Below are positions 38,558 through 51,806 of a stretch of 64,000 nucleotides of DNA, in pieces (position 1 is the first letter of the stretch; every line of letters starts with the position of its first letter). Where the stretch lies: positions 517,011 to 581,010 of the forward strand of contig JAJQZP010000048.1 of assembly GCA_025403435.1 (NCBI GenBank). Direction: 5' to 3'. Both the position numbers and the translations under genes were made by a program. This DNA is from Artocarpus heterophyllus. Taxonomy: Eukaryota > Streptophyta > Magnoliopsida > Rosales > Moraceae. Under the pieces are notes generated by a model. The model was not told where the DNA came from. It was given only the letters and a program-made list of their open reading frames with translations, and ran no database searches.

Positions 38558-38965
38558 TATGAAAAAAATAATATACTAGCCAAATAATTGTATAGAGTTT
38601 GATGTTTATTATATTATTTTCAAGCATACTGTATTGTTAAAGTTTAAGGAAAGAGCTACTCAAAAAGACCCCAAAAAGATAACTAGTAACTTGGGATATG
38701 GTTAAAGGCAGATTAAATGCATAATTAAGAAGCAATGGAGGTTTATACACAACAAAGTCTACATCCCTTCGGAATTTGGTCAAAATGTGGCAAACTTGCC
38801 ATCTTTGACATGAAAAAAGTAGAGCCAAAGGTAGTCAAATTTTTCACACTTGAAATTTAGAAAATGTACAAAAGAGATGAAAAAACAAATATATTTATAA
38901 ATGAATCAATAAAGGGATTTCATTCTCCATTTTTTTAGCAAAGATGATAATCCCCATTTGTATTT

Positions 38966-38971
38966 TTTATT
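38966..38971 (-). terminator. Candidate polyadenylation signal of FAB1C
   Basis: AATAAA on the minus strand about 60 bases after the FAB1C stop codon. Confidence 0.4.
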
Positions 38972-39029
38972 AATAATATTTCAACACATGCTTTGCTAAC
39001 AAAAAGAATGCAATCATGCAAGAAGTTGC

Positions 39030-42000
39030 TCATGAAGACCATTGATCAGGTACAGTGAGAAAATAAGTAGTCATTGCCTTTCGAAATCTTTTTTTGTACT
39101 GTATGGGTGAAATAATGGTTGGGGATTCATTCTTTGGACCACCCAGTATTCCTGAGGCCTTAACCCATGTCTCCAAATGCTTGTCCCATGTGTACTGCCT
39201 CATGAAGTCAATGATCCCTAAAACCAGCTCCTTCCGCTCATCATCCACTCCAACCAAAAGAGAGTAGTCCATCACATCAACAGACTGAACACAAGCACGG
39301 CACAGATCAATTAATGGTATTGAAAATGAAAATAAATATGAAAAATAAGAGTTTCAAATCCAATGTAAAAATGGGATGTTCTAGAGAAAGATATAAATAT
39401 AAAAGTTTTTTTTCCCCTTGAAGCATTAAATTTGCATAATGTATGATTCTAATTTTATCTTAAAAACCTTCAAACTACAACTTTCACATCGGACAAAAAA
39501 AATGGTTGAAATTTTTTGCAAACAATCATGACAGAGAAGAGAGAGAAGCTCACTGCCAAAAAGGCTGTATCATTCCAAATGGCTCTTTCCAGGCTTCTCT
39601 TTGCTTTGCTTCCAAGAAATATGGGCTTTGTACGTAACGTCTCCAACAAATTCATATCCAGAAGGACTTTGTTCGCACCAGTTGTATCGGGATTGTAACG
39701 AGATCGAGCAGAGCCCTTAAGATCGTAGATCCTTGATATACTTCTCTTGAAGAAAAGGTTCTCCATCACCATCAAATCCATTTTGGTTTCTTTTCCGCCT
39801 TTCAGGTGTTTAGTAGTGACCTGGAAATGCAACAAAAGAAAATAAGAACCACAAGGAAAAACAAAGGACATTGGGTATCAAACCAATCACGTGCAAGACT
39901 GCATAAAAACACACACACGAAGCAGAGAAGGCAAAGCCTAACCTGAAAGATGCCAAGAATTTTAGCAAGACAGGTTGGACTTCCCGAGTCAAGGGAATGT
40001 GTCAGATATTTAAAATATTCAGGTGCAAATTCCTCAAAAGATTCCAACTCTGTCTTTGTGACTTGTTTAACAATGAATCTGTCATCCAACGACTTGGCAA
40101 AGTAGACGTTGCTTTTACCCCCTTGTGCACGCCATCTCCTGCAGCGGCTCAAGGACCGTAAAAAATCTACTTCACTAGGACAGCACTTCTTTCTTAGAGA
40201 GTCGAACAATTCAGCAAAGTAACACGTAACGGAGAACTTCACTTTATCATCCCCAAAAGAAAGCCTCAAATGCGGAGATTTTTTCGTTTCCATAAATAGG
40301 GAACTCATAGATGAGGGAACATCTTCTGTTCCACTTCCATACCGGATATAATCCAAGTCCATAGAGCCAAAAGACTGCCAAGCTGAAAAGGTAGAAGCCG
40401 CAGAATCTTCTTTGTTGTTCTCAAGGGCACTCCAGCCAACCTCTTGTTCATTTGACTTATCAGCAACCCAGTCACCGTACTCCTTAGAACTAAGGGCATA
40501 TGATATTACGCTGGTGGGTTCATTGTCATAAACAGCAATAACTATATCTCCCTGGCCCGTCTGGGGAAGCAACATCCATACACCCTCGGTCACATGAGAT
40601 GCAGAGGAGACAAATGAGGGTGTGGAACTCAGAACTGAATTCAACTTCAGCGACTCTTGTGGCAATACTTGGGAATAAATCCTCATTACACTAGAAACAG
40701 GATCTCTGATCATATACCTGTAATCTCCAGAAGCATGGAAAGATCTAAGTGTTGACACATGCAAAGATGAGGGAGGCAATCCTTTCCGGATTCTTTCTTT
40801 AACTCTTAAAGCAGAATCAAAAGAATGAACTCGTGCTGGCAGTGCAAGCCTTCTGAAGGGTAGATTATCACTTTGACTTGTCTGCCTGATAGGACCATTT
40901 TGAAGCCCATCCACACAAGGTTGAGCTTTCACCGGAAGTTGATCAGTACCTGTCCAAGTAGAATCTATTCTCTCAGAAAGGGTAGTTTCATGGAAAGGAA
41001 CGTTTTCAACCGATGTGGTATCCTTAGCAATTTCCCCATCTGCATGAGTTTCCTCCTGTACGTTATGATGACATGAGATCAGTTTGCACTCTTCAAGTAC
41101 ACAAGACTCACAGGATGGTATATTAGGCTCTCTGTAATCTAAAAGTGGATCATTTTCCGAGGAGTCGGATAATTTCAAAGATTCAGATGCACTTCCTTCA
41201 TGACCATGGTCAAACCTGTCATCTTTACACAATGAATCACTTTTCAACTCTAGGGATTGAGAAAATGATAAATCCCCCTGTGAGAACCTGGAAAGAGAAT
41301 TCCTTTTAAGAAGAGAGTCAAGTAAATAAAATCGACGATCCCACACATGTGAACCAATTAGAAGAGAACGTCTTAAGCGATTGAGTTCCAAGATGTCTAT
41401 AGAAATTTGGTCCGGTTGTGAAATCTCCATAATAGCCGGTTGCAACATAGCCTATTATCAAGCAAGAGAATTAGATTAGGCTCATGATCTTACAATCCAA
41501 AAGAGATCAATATTGAAATCATTATCCATTTCTTACTTACAATGTAATCATTTCTTTCCTTCTTCACAAGATCTTTCAGCTCCATTATGTGGTTTAGTAA
41601 GTCATTTGTATCTGACAATTCATGCCCAAAAGATTGACTTTTATCTTCCATGACGTCAAGCACATCAGATATTTCCGCGTACAAGGTTTCCATTTTTCTC
41701 ATAAGCTGAGCAAAATACACAACATGCAGCTCAATGTTTGAACACTCGTAGAGTTTGCAGAAAGTGAAACTAGATCCATATTCAGCAGTAAAACATGCAA
41801 CATGCAGTCCATTTGAAAAATGTAGCCAAAAACAAAACAGAAAGGAAAAACTTTGCTTCTTAAACCTGTGTTGCCTCTTTTCTCATCCACTCTGGCTGAA
41901 CATGGCCATTAAATTCAAGCATTGATGGCGGCAAATGAACAGAATGGATATCAATAGGGGAATACCGGAAGAACGCAACCATGCTCCCAAACCTGTTAAA

Positions 42001-45000
42001 TGAAAGTATTCATTGCTCAAGCTATTACACTCGACAATTCTAAAATTAAAATATAACCCAATTATTATGGTAGCTACCCGTAGTATCGAAGGCAGTCCTT
42101 TTGCAATGAATGACCACAACTAGCAATGCGATTGGCAGTTGCATGGTTTGAGAAACTAAGTTCCAAGAACTTTCCAAAAGAAAGTCCCCAAGCAGCATCC
42201 GACATAACCACTCTACGAGTGGCTGGTGGAACTCCATCTATAAGTGCACACCTCAGGCAACGATGCCACATCCATATTTTACCATCTCGTTCCCCAGGGA
42301 GTTTCAAAGAAGGAAGACGCCTGACATTGATTGTAAGATTTCCTTGCTGATGGGTATAGCATAAGACATGGGCTTCAGCTGGTTCTTTGCAAGATTGACA
42401 GCATGATGTCTAACATTTAGAAGAAAAAAAATCCGGTTAATTGTTATTTTTGCCCTACAACCTCTAAACAAAACAAAATATATATAGGGCAAAGGAAAAC
42501 CATAAAAACTACCTGATCAAAAAGGTCATCACGAAGGTATCTTCCCAGAGGCTTGTCAAAACAGCCATAAAATTTTATGCGCATAAGCCGAGAACGTTCA
42601 CAAACAGTTCCTTTCAGCACGCAATGACTAGAAAAGGATACCAATATGCTTTGGTGAGTGTCAGCAGCTGAGAAGTACTCACTCGAAACCTCACTTTCAT
42701 CAACACTTTCAGATTTTGTCAACTCATAACCCCCTTCGGGTTGCCTCTCGTCCTGAGAAAAGGTTACTTGTGATTCTGGTTGGGAAAAATTTCCAAGGTC
42801 AGAGAGCACATTGGGGTCCTTTCTATCATTGGCTTGATTTAAAGAAGAGTCTAAAATGATATTGGATGCTAGATTATCATTGCATGCATCAGATGGCACG
42901 TTTCCAACTACCCTTTTCACAGAATCAGTTGGTGTAGGAAAACCATGTCCTAGACTATAACGCCCACAAAAAGGTTCACATCTTTCAAGTTCCAGATTGA
43001 TACCCACAATTTCTGGGTAATGACCAGAAACATCAGCAGATACTTCAGAATTAGTTGAAGCAATCAAATCGGGAGTCAGAGAAACTGTAGGATCAGCTGT
43101 TGCCCTCTCCTGTATTGATTGTCCCTGTACCATCTTTGGTAGGGTAGCACCCTCATCCACAAGGAAGGAAGTCTCAAGGGATAAATGATAGGCTGCAAAA
43201 ACCGCATATTGAATGACATGTTTAACCTTCTTTAGTTCCACACGATTTGTACCCTTCAACAGAACCTGCAAGAGAAAACCACAATATTTTTGTCAAGAGA
43301 CAGTGAAGTTTTGAAATTCCATGCCAGAAAAACTGATGAATCAGATGCAGCTAAAAAAAAAAAAAAAAACACACACACACAAAGGTACTGGAAGACATTT
43401 CCGCCATAGAAAAATAAAAAAAATGTCACACACGAAAAATATTACCGTGCAACCTAAACGCCTTGGACACCCTTCAAAAAACATCAAGGTTTTTGATGGC
43501 TTCTTGTTGAACTGATTGTCACTCTCATGTTCTTCAGAAACTTTTTCTAAATGGAATAGTTCACAGTGTCCCAACCGGGTTGTTGAGATATTATCAATTG
43601 ATGGTGTTATAAGAGCACCAGTGCACCGGGATATACGCTCCAGTAATGGCCTTTTAACATTCAGCACCAATGAAATTTCCTTCGTCAGCAGATGTTCTTG
43701 AGCATACGATGACACACTTTTTTCTACCAACAGAACATTTGGCCGAAAAGCTTCAATCTTTGAAATAATCATCTTCAGATGATCATTTTCCTGTCACCAA
43801 AAGGAAAAACAAGAAAGAAACAAAAATGAAATCCGTAAATTTTTTAAACCTTTTTTTATAATTACCAAAATTTTAATCCTTAATTAATAAAAAAATCAGC
43901 ACATAAAGAATGAACCTGCTGGAGCAAAGTATCAAAAGAAGCCAGCTGATTTGGAACTCTCTGATATTCCAGTGCTCCTCCTAAAATAAGCAATCTAGGA
44001 TTTTTGTATTGCGAGGTCATTCGCTTGTGCTTTATATTTTTGGTACAAACTACTGCCTTTACGAGGATGCTGCATACACAACAATTTAACAACATTAATA
44101 TTAGGACATATCTACAAAAAATATATAAAACTACTTGGATATAAGCGTCTCAAAGCTGCTAAGAATTACCTATCACTTGGCCTTCCTGATGCTATACATT
44201 TGACCTTTACATAATCACCAGGATCCATGCTGCCTCCTCTGCTTGTATCTGGCTTTACAAAATTTGCAGCTTGCCAGGCTATTGTAGTAACTATGTCAAG
44301 CCAGTCCTCAACTCCATTTTCTTGACCAATTTTAATACCTTCTCCCTGTAACAGCTGCGACACAAGAGCTCTAAAATGCCCCTGGACCACAGCTCTAAGA
44401 GGCTCCTTGTTAACTTCATTCTGTTTCTCCTTTGCTGGAAACAAGCTAGAAAGGCTGCCACTTGATGAGAACAACGCCCCCGAATCCCCAATATCATAAT
44501 CGTCATCATCGTAACTGAAAAAACCATTCTCTGCCTCATCATTTTCATCTTCAGGCGGTGGGGGATACCAGAGGAGACCATTGTCTTCAAAGTCCAGTGG
44601 CCTTTGTGACCTCTCATGCTGGTTACGAAAAGCTGGCAAGTCATCTGTGCAATCATTGGTATTATCATGATCCTCAGTACATAACCTTCTTAAAACAGGC
44701 TCTTGAGCAAAGGGAGCATCACCACGAGATACTGGGCTTTCCCTTTTATGTACACAAAGCCCTCTATAAGCAGTAAAATCATTCCTAGAGGGGCTGTCAT
44801 AAGGACTTGATCCCACTGACTGAGAATTAAAAAACTCATGCCTAGCACTAAAACTAAATGAATCTATATCAGAATTGTCATGACAGTATTCACTTGAAGG
44901 GCTAAAAAAGTGCTTCCCAGAATCCTCTGCCTCCTCTTCATCACTCCTATATTAATAAATACATATTAAATGCTGCATTACATGTAATAGAAGAAAAATA

Positions 45001-45846
45001 GAAAGCAGACAAACAAATTACGAAAAAAAAAAAAAACTCATTAACAAGTTGACACAAGTCAGGAGTTTTAAGTAACCTTCTCAATAATCACTACTACCCC
45101 AATATATTCCATAATAAGGCATACATGTGCAACTAATCATATATTTTTCCACTATAAAGTTTCAAACTCGTCAAATTTAGATCTATTAAGGAATTCAATG
45201 ATATAACTTAAAAGGATTAAAAGAAAATCGAAAGTTAAACAAAAGCTTACCTGCTGGAAGAGCGACAACGGACAGATACAGGAGACGGGTGCGCACTAAA
45301 AGAGGTGATACTCCCGCTTGTCAAAGCACGAAGAGAATAGCCATAATCCCGGGTGTCAAGATACTGCAAAAAATGATCACTCTGAATCGATTCGCTACCC
45401 GCAGGGCACTTGATTCGTTCACCATTAAAGCACGGAGATGGCGGCTCGGGGCTTCCACGGGGAGAAGCCGAAGGATGAACTTTCTCTCTATATTTCCTCC
45501 CAACTTCCCGTCCATCTCTGATCTCAGAGCAAGACTTGCAATTCTTGATGACACTCTCCAAAACCGAACCGCCATTGCTCTTCGTTCCGCTATTGACTTC
45601 AACAACAAGTGATTCACAACTTGGGATACACTTCCCACAAAACCACGTACCACAACTTTGGCAATGGTATCTATGGCACATATTGGTGAAGTTTGTATGG
45701 CAATCAGAACACATATTGTTGTTATTTCTGTTATTGGGCATTTTGAAATCGCCGGAAAAACACTGCAAATCACTTGTTCCTCTCAAATGAAGCCAAGACC
45801 TAACCTTTACTCTTAGATCTAGTAGTGAGGTATCAGGTATTCCCAT
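39030..45846 (-). CDS. FAB1C: 1-phosphatidylinositol-3-phosphate 5-kinase, FAB1C type
   Basis: Eleven coding exons with GT-AG borders and consistent phases: 45251-45846, 44170-44946, 43916-44069, 43446-43790, 42513-43265, 42078-42409, 41866-41992, 41541-41705, 39943-41451, 39554-39820, 39030-39284 (1759 codons). The start MGIPDTSLLDL and the weak FYVE-like finger (Cys 46/49, 62/65, 70/73, 103/106) fit FAB1C rather than FAB1A/B. The CCT/GroEL-like domain (VVCTKNIKHKRM, LLILGGALEYQR) spans about 445-650. The Fab1-specific Cys-rich domain spans about 855-1050. The lipid kinase domain at the C-terminus has IVKQV, RIYDLKGSARSR, MDYSLLVGVD and GIIDFMRQYTWDK. The enzyme makes PtdIns(3,5)P2 from PtdIns3P on endosomes and vacuoles, affecting membrane traffic and stomatal closure. 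No stop or frameshift breaks the model. Confidence 0.95.
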
Positions 45847-46640
45847 AGAACGTCAAAAAAATACCCAACAATGAATTCGAACAAGGCTGTTTCTCCTCCT
45901 CAAAAACCCAGTTTTTTTCCCTCTTCTCCTCCTAAATTTAGTTTTTTTTTTTTTTATCTCTTTTTCAAAAAGAAGAAAAAAAGATATATCTAACCTCCTC
46001 AGACGCAAATTACTCGGACAGTAGTATCCACTTAAAACTTCAGACCAAAAAAACTTTCTGTAAGGACAAAACCCACGATAAAAACGGTGGGCGACTTTTG
46101 AGATTTGGATGTGTTGTTATATGGGTTTAGAACTGATTTTGTCTTTCGTTTACTCTCCTTTTTTCCTTTTTCTTTTCTCCTTTTGTAAAAATTTGGAATA
46201 AGAAACAAAATCCTCCGATAATCACAAAATATTTCAAAGAGGAAATATCGAAGCTACACGATTGCACAAATCTAAACGCTCTCTATGTACAACCAAAACA
46301 CAATCACCCTTAATCAACGATTTAACAATAAAACATTAAAATAATTAAAAAAACCAGAAACAACACCAAACAAAAATACGAAACACTAACCCAACAAAAA
46401 AAAACTCCCTAACCGATCCCAGATTCCTCAAGCGCAAATCTGACGACCAATGATTTTAGCATCAGAACGATTCAAATCCAAAGAACAACAATCCTGAAAC
46501 CCTAGTCTCCAACGCGTCGGCGCTCCGTACAGTCCGAATCTCCATGAAAACATGAGAAGAAGAAGAAAACTCACCAATGAACAAACGGGAAAGAAGAAGA
46601 GGAATAAGAAAGAAGTGCGAAACAAGCAACAGTGAAGAGA
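45847..46640 (-). promoter_or_regulatory. FAB1C 5' untranslated region with probable leader intron
   Basis: A good splice donor (GTGAGT) on the minus strand lies at 46569-46574, within CATTG|GTGAGTTTTC, and a CT-rich leader lies upstream of it (46600-46680). Candidate acceptors before the ATG include AAATTTAG|GAGGAG near 45930. The pair would remove roughly 640 bases of leader. This is inference from splice signals only. Confidence 0.4.
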
Positions 46641-46992
46641 GAGAAAGAGAAGGAATAATTAACGAATTCCACAGATTAATTAACCTTTTTTTTTCCTTGT
46701 TGCTCTGCTAATTGTTTATAGTTATAATTATAATATAATACTTTCTCTCTCTAAAGACGATGAAGAATGAGGATCAAAAGGAGGAAAAGGAGAAGGAGGA
46801 GAGAGAAGTTTTTCTTTCCATTTCTACCGGAATCAGCTAAAATCTCGAACGCCATTTCCACATTTCCTTCCCTTCTACTGCAAATACTACTTCCGCTGGT
46901 GTCTTTCTTTACCATCTTTCTTCTTCTTCTTTCCTGGTCTTATTATTTTCTTTCCTCTCTCTTTTCCTTTCCGTTCATTTCTCTTTCCTTTC

Positions 46993-47024
<32 letters not shown>

Positions 47025-48105
47025 CTCTCTCTGGCCAGGCCCCCCCTTGGTCTCTATTAAAATATAGGTTTCAAAAAGCACCAACACTAATTATTCTTTG
47101 TTATTGTTTTCTTTTCTTTTTTTTTTTGGCTTCCTATTGTTTTTCTTTATTTAATTTGGCATTTATTATGGATTAGCTAGAGGATGCCTTTTGGTGGTCG
47201 TTGGTCAGCATGACGCTTATAGCTTAAAAAAAGTCCATTTCCCATTTCATTTTTTTATTTTTTTATTTTTTTATTTTTGTGTTTTGTTGTTAACGGTGGA
47301 AATGTTTGTACATGTTTGGTTTTGTTTTGAAATTTTAAAAACTATTTTTATATATTTTTTAAAATAATAATTTTAAAAATATTTTTTATATAAATTTTTT
47401 AAAAAAATTATTTTTAAAATAAAATTATTTTTATCTATTTTAAAAATAATTTTAAATAGACTTTTAATTTTTTCTTCTTCTTTTTGAGTTTCTCCCTCTG
47501 TTGACTGGTCAGAATCACTGTGAGGGAGAAGTTTTTAAAAGGATTTTGAAGGGCAAATGGATTTTATTGGATTCTTTTTTCTAATTTTAGGATTTTTTTT
47601 TCTTCTTTTTTTCTTTTTTCTTTTTTTCTTTTTTCTTTTTTTCTTTTTGGGTGTGTTTGTGTGTTTTCGTATACGTATTGAAATTTCTACATTAATGCTT
47701 TAATTACGGCGCGTGGTGTAATGCGCACGCCGTTGACAAAATCTAGAATGGAGCGACGAAGTCTTTTGGTGGGTCAAATAAAACGGGTTGTTGATTTTGA
47801 CCCGATTATCTCTGCAACATGTGATTAGTGACTAATTTATCTGCATGCTTATAAGGGAGGGTGAAAAAGGGCGTTAACTCGTAAAAAGGAAGTTACTTTC
47901 ATCGTCTCAAAACACGAGTTTCCTTCTCGAATTTAATTTAGATATTTTTTTTGATTTTATTTTTTTATAATAAGATATTTTATGATTTTGGTAGCGTGTA
48001 TTTTTTATTAGGGTAATTTCAAAATTTTTCTTCTTTTATTCATGTTGCAAACAATGAGCTTTGGATATTAAAAGGTATTTTTGAAAACTATGAAGTATCA
48101 TATTT
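46641..48105. other. Pyrimidine-rich and AT-rich spacer upstream of FAB1C
   Basis: Contains a TTTTC microsatellite (about 46985-47025), long CT-rich stretches and a (TTTTTTC) run at 47590-47647. The 97-codon frame at 46767-47060 (Ser, Leu and Phe rich) comes from the CT tract and is not called a gene. Likely includes the FAB1C promoter. Confidence 0.5.
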
Positions 48106-48245
48106 AGGGTGATTAAGAGAATAGTATAAGTTTAAATTTTAAAGTTTAAACTGTATACTATAACATGTAAGTGTTTTATATTGTAATATTTTTTGCTTGA
48201 AAATTTTACACTGTTTATTATTTGAACTTACTCTCATAAACGCCT
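48106..48245 (+). mobile_element. Diverged MITE of the GGGTGTTTGG family, copy G
   Basis: Begins GGGTGATTAAG after TA. It keeps CTATAACATGTAAGTGTTTT and TACACTGTTTATTATTTGAA and is followed by TA. The ends are decayed. Confidence 0.45.
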
Positions 48246-50528
48246 TATTTAATATTTTTCCAACACAAAGAAGCATGAGAAAGGCCCCTTTGTTTTTTTA
48301 AAATTATTTATGGTCTTAACCACTCTTAAATTGTACATTGTGATAATATAGTTCTTGAACTTTTTTTAGCAGTTTTGATCGGCATATTGAAATTGACAAA
48401 GGATTTCTAAAATTTGACAGAGATAATCACATAATTTCTTTTTGTTGCACAATAATTGAAAAATGTTACAAAAATAATTGCATCAAATCCAAAATGGTCT
48501 GGTTTTCAAGGGTTTTAAGCAAGAGTGGAATAATAATAATATCTATTTTTTTAGAAAATTTTAAATTATCACATGATTAGAACATAATTATATTTGTTAA
48601 ATTATAAAAACTCATCATGAATTTCATGGTTATGGACCAAACTTGTCGAAGAACAAATGTTCAAGAAGTAATATACCATAAAAGAAGTTTAGAGACAAAA
48701 ATGTTAGAATGTTAACAGTTTAAAGACTAATGTGTTTATATCCCTAAAAAAAAGTAAAAATGAAATATGTCTCCATAACTATATTATTTAGGGTTTTTTC
48801 AAAAAAAAAATTATTTGGTAGTTTTCGTGCATATTAAGATAATTTATTATATGTCCTTATCAGAAAAAAAAAAAAGAAGGTATTTTCTACATTGAATGCC
48901 TTCTATATTAAAATGAATTGCTTAATATAGTATCATCTATAAATATATTACACACTGGCACACACAAACACACGTATTTAGTTATGAACTTCTCTTGCCC
49001 CTATCCAAATATTTCTTAGTCAAGCTTGACAAATGCATAAAAAAAAATTTTTTTTAAAATCATTTTTTTTGGCCAAAATTTTTTTAAAAAAATGCATACT
49101 CATATCCGTACAGATCATATGTGTAAATGTCAAAATGGATTTCTCTAATCAAAGCAATTTATTTCAATGACATTGAATGCGCAATCACTAATCCCCTATT
49201 TTTAGTCTCAAAAGGGTGCCTTGCATGGATAGAGGAATAAGCAATTGATTGCAAAGTTTATTTTGCAAGAGAAGTTAACAACCCTTAATCAAGAACTTTA
49301 ACTTTCAGTATTTACTAGCATAACAACAAAAAATGTTACAAAAGATTTGAAATGGGCAACATGGGAGTTAATTAGTGCCAATAATGAGGCAGTAACTTAG
49401 TTTAATTTAATGCAAAGTTTAAATTAATTGAGCAGTTATTGTTCAAGCTTTTCAATTAAACTTCACACCAATTGAGGTTGATCTACCTTGCGAAACAAAC
49501 TGGTGAAAATTTTGCTCCTTTTACCAAGGTGAAAATCTCGCTTTCATTACACCACAATCAAATAATTTTTAGAAAGGCTAAACTCATCATATATACTCAC
49601 ATGCCATCATTGGAAATAAAAACCCATATGGATCCTGCGTTGAGTTAGGATGTGTTAAGATTTGTGCATTTTTGTATTTTTAATTGTTTTGTATCAAGGA
49701 TTGTACAATTTTATTTTTTTTCTACCTTGTGAACGAAGGGGTTCGGTTGTCTTCACACCTATAAAACAGTACCATTTTTAAAATCTACTAGTACCACAAG
49801 TGGAGTAGTAAGGATTCTGGTCTCAGGTTTTCACCAAATAACCAGCCAGAGTTTCTTATGCGCAATGCAGACTCAAAAGATGATGAAGTCTATCCTACAA
49901 GGAATATACAAGTTTGTTCCTCACATATGATATTACTCTATATTAGATTGTAGTTGATTACTTTTTTCATTTTGAATAGTCATTGGGGGTCATGGTTTAA
50001 TTCTTTAAATCACAATTATAGATATTGAATTCAATATCTTTTAGGTACAAATGGGGATAACACAATAATATTTTATGTTGAACTAAAAAAAGTATCACAT
50101 TAGTTGGTGCAGAAAGAGTTATCTGTAGCATTATCTTAAGCTGCAATTATCAACTTGTGGAATGTATTGCAAACAGTATAAAATGCTGCCTACCTAAGTG
50201 ACATATTAGTTTAATAGTCATGAAAATTATAAGGTCATGACAATAGAAAAACTACATGGCTTTTTTTCACATAAATAATGCTAGGAAAACATACAATTTT
50301 TTTCCCCACAGAGGAAATGAGTCAGATGGCATGTCTCACACAAATCTACAAGCAAACCAGAGAGGTTTGGTAGCATTTGTTTGGCGTTGGTTTGGTGGGA
50401 AGGCAACATCTGCATAGGTGTATGTGTGTGTGTTTCTGCTGCTTTGGCGTGCCGAAAGATGGCATTTTTTTTTTAACTTCTTATTGGAATTTTCTTTGGT
50501 AGAACTATACATGTTATATACACTTTTG

Positions 50529-50604
50529 TTTCCCTAAGAAATTCCTCTAATCTTCAACATGCCCATTTTCCCTAAGAAATTCCTCTAATCTTCAACATGC
50601 CCAT
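50529..50604. repeat. Perfect 38-bp tandem duplication
   Basis: TTTCCCTAAGAAATTCCTCT... at 50529-50566 is repeated base for base at 50567-50604. Confidence 0.95.
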
Positions 50605-51009
50605 TTTCCCAAATTGGAATTTGTTGCAAAGTCTTATTATATTGGATGGACACCCACACTTTTGCCCTAAAAGTTACATCATTCCTAATAAGAGGTGTAC
50701 AAAGAGAAAGAGGCAAGCCGCCCCTAGATAATTTTCCATCATCATCATCATTCATGACTCATCTCCATGTGAAGGATATGTTATTTTGTAGAATTACTTA
50801 TTGGGGTTTTTTTTCTTCTTATTCTTTTTTTCTCTTTTTTAGCAGAATCCAAGCTACTCTTCTTTATAGTTTATAAATCATGCTTTGTCAAATTAAGCAT
50901 ACAAAGGGCCCACATGCACGTTTGCTCATGCATAAAATAAGACCAAACGAAACTCATCCACCAAAATTTTTTTCAGGACCTTGAAATTTTTTTATACTAA
51001 GTGTGTGGT

Positions 51010-51128
51010 ATTATTATCCAATTCTTATGTCAACTTGTCATTAAATATGGATAGTAAAAATATCAAAGTATTAATATCTAATTCTTATGTCAACTTGTCA
51101 TTAAATATGGATAGTAAAAATATCAAAG
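51010..51128. repeat. 60-bp tandem duplication
   Basis: CAATTCTTATGTCAACTTGT... near 51019 recurs exactly 60 bases on (near 51079), nearly identical through ATCAAAG. Because 60 is a multiple of three, it creates a 65-codon frame (50981-51178) with a doubled peptide, which I do not call a gene. Confidence 0.92.
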
Positions 51129-51694
51129 CTTTCAACACCTCATTGAGCTGTGACCTTAATAATTTTAATGTTGTTTAATCTTCAATTCTTGGAGACAGAG
51201 ATGGGATTTGACATTTACAAGCATGATGCAATTGGAATGTCATCATGCAACTTAAAAACAGAATTATCTCATAATCTTATAAATTAGGAACTTAATATCT
51301 TGCAAGTAATGCGTATCTTTCAGCATTATCCTTGAATAGTTAAGCCGAAAATGTTACAAACATTAAACATTCTAATGATTTGGGGCACGAATTAGAAGTT
51401 CTTTCTTTTGAGAGTTATGTGGTAGGCCATATAAAAAGTGATATGTGGAAAAATGCTGTTTTGTTTTTTAAAGCATTGAATTAGTAAATGTCAATGGTTT
51501 TGTTAAATTAAAAATAATTTGTAAAACATAATTTTCAACTGTTAAATCTTTGTCAAGTTTCATTAATTTACAATACTTTTCTTAATGTAATTTGGCAATT
51601 AAAAAACCGTCATACCATGATAAAGATGATTTCATACCCTACCATAAAATTCTCCTCTTTTCTTTCTTTTGTTTTTTAAAAAATACATCTCTAA

Positions 51695-51806
51695 TAAGAC
51701 ATAATTTTGAATTATTAGATTATATAAAAATCATATCAACTTAAAAAAAATAAGACACAATTTTGAATTATTAGATTATATAAAAATCATATCAACTTAA
51801 AAAAAA
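51695..51806. repeat. 56-bp tandem duplication
   Basis: TAAGACATAATTTTGAATTA... is followed 56 bases later by TAAGACACAATTTTGAATTA..., with a single difference seen, up to CAACTTAAAAAAAA. Confidence 0.92.

Larger units (their letters stand above)
36845..38964. other. Convergent intergenic region between the PADRE and FAB1C genes
   Basis: Contains TA microsatellites (36886-36902, 37220-37241) and two diverged MITEs (38032-38165 and 38394-38557). No coding frame. It holds the 3' ends of both flanking genes. Confidence 0.6.

Noticed and set aside
46767..47060. 97-codon plus frame of Ser/Leu/Phe
   Set aside because: Direct translation of a CT-rich tract with TTTTC repeats; no domain or splice context.
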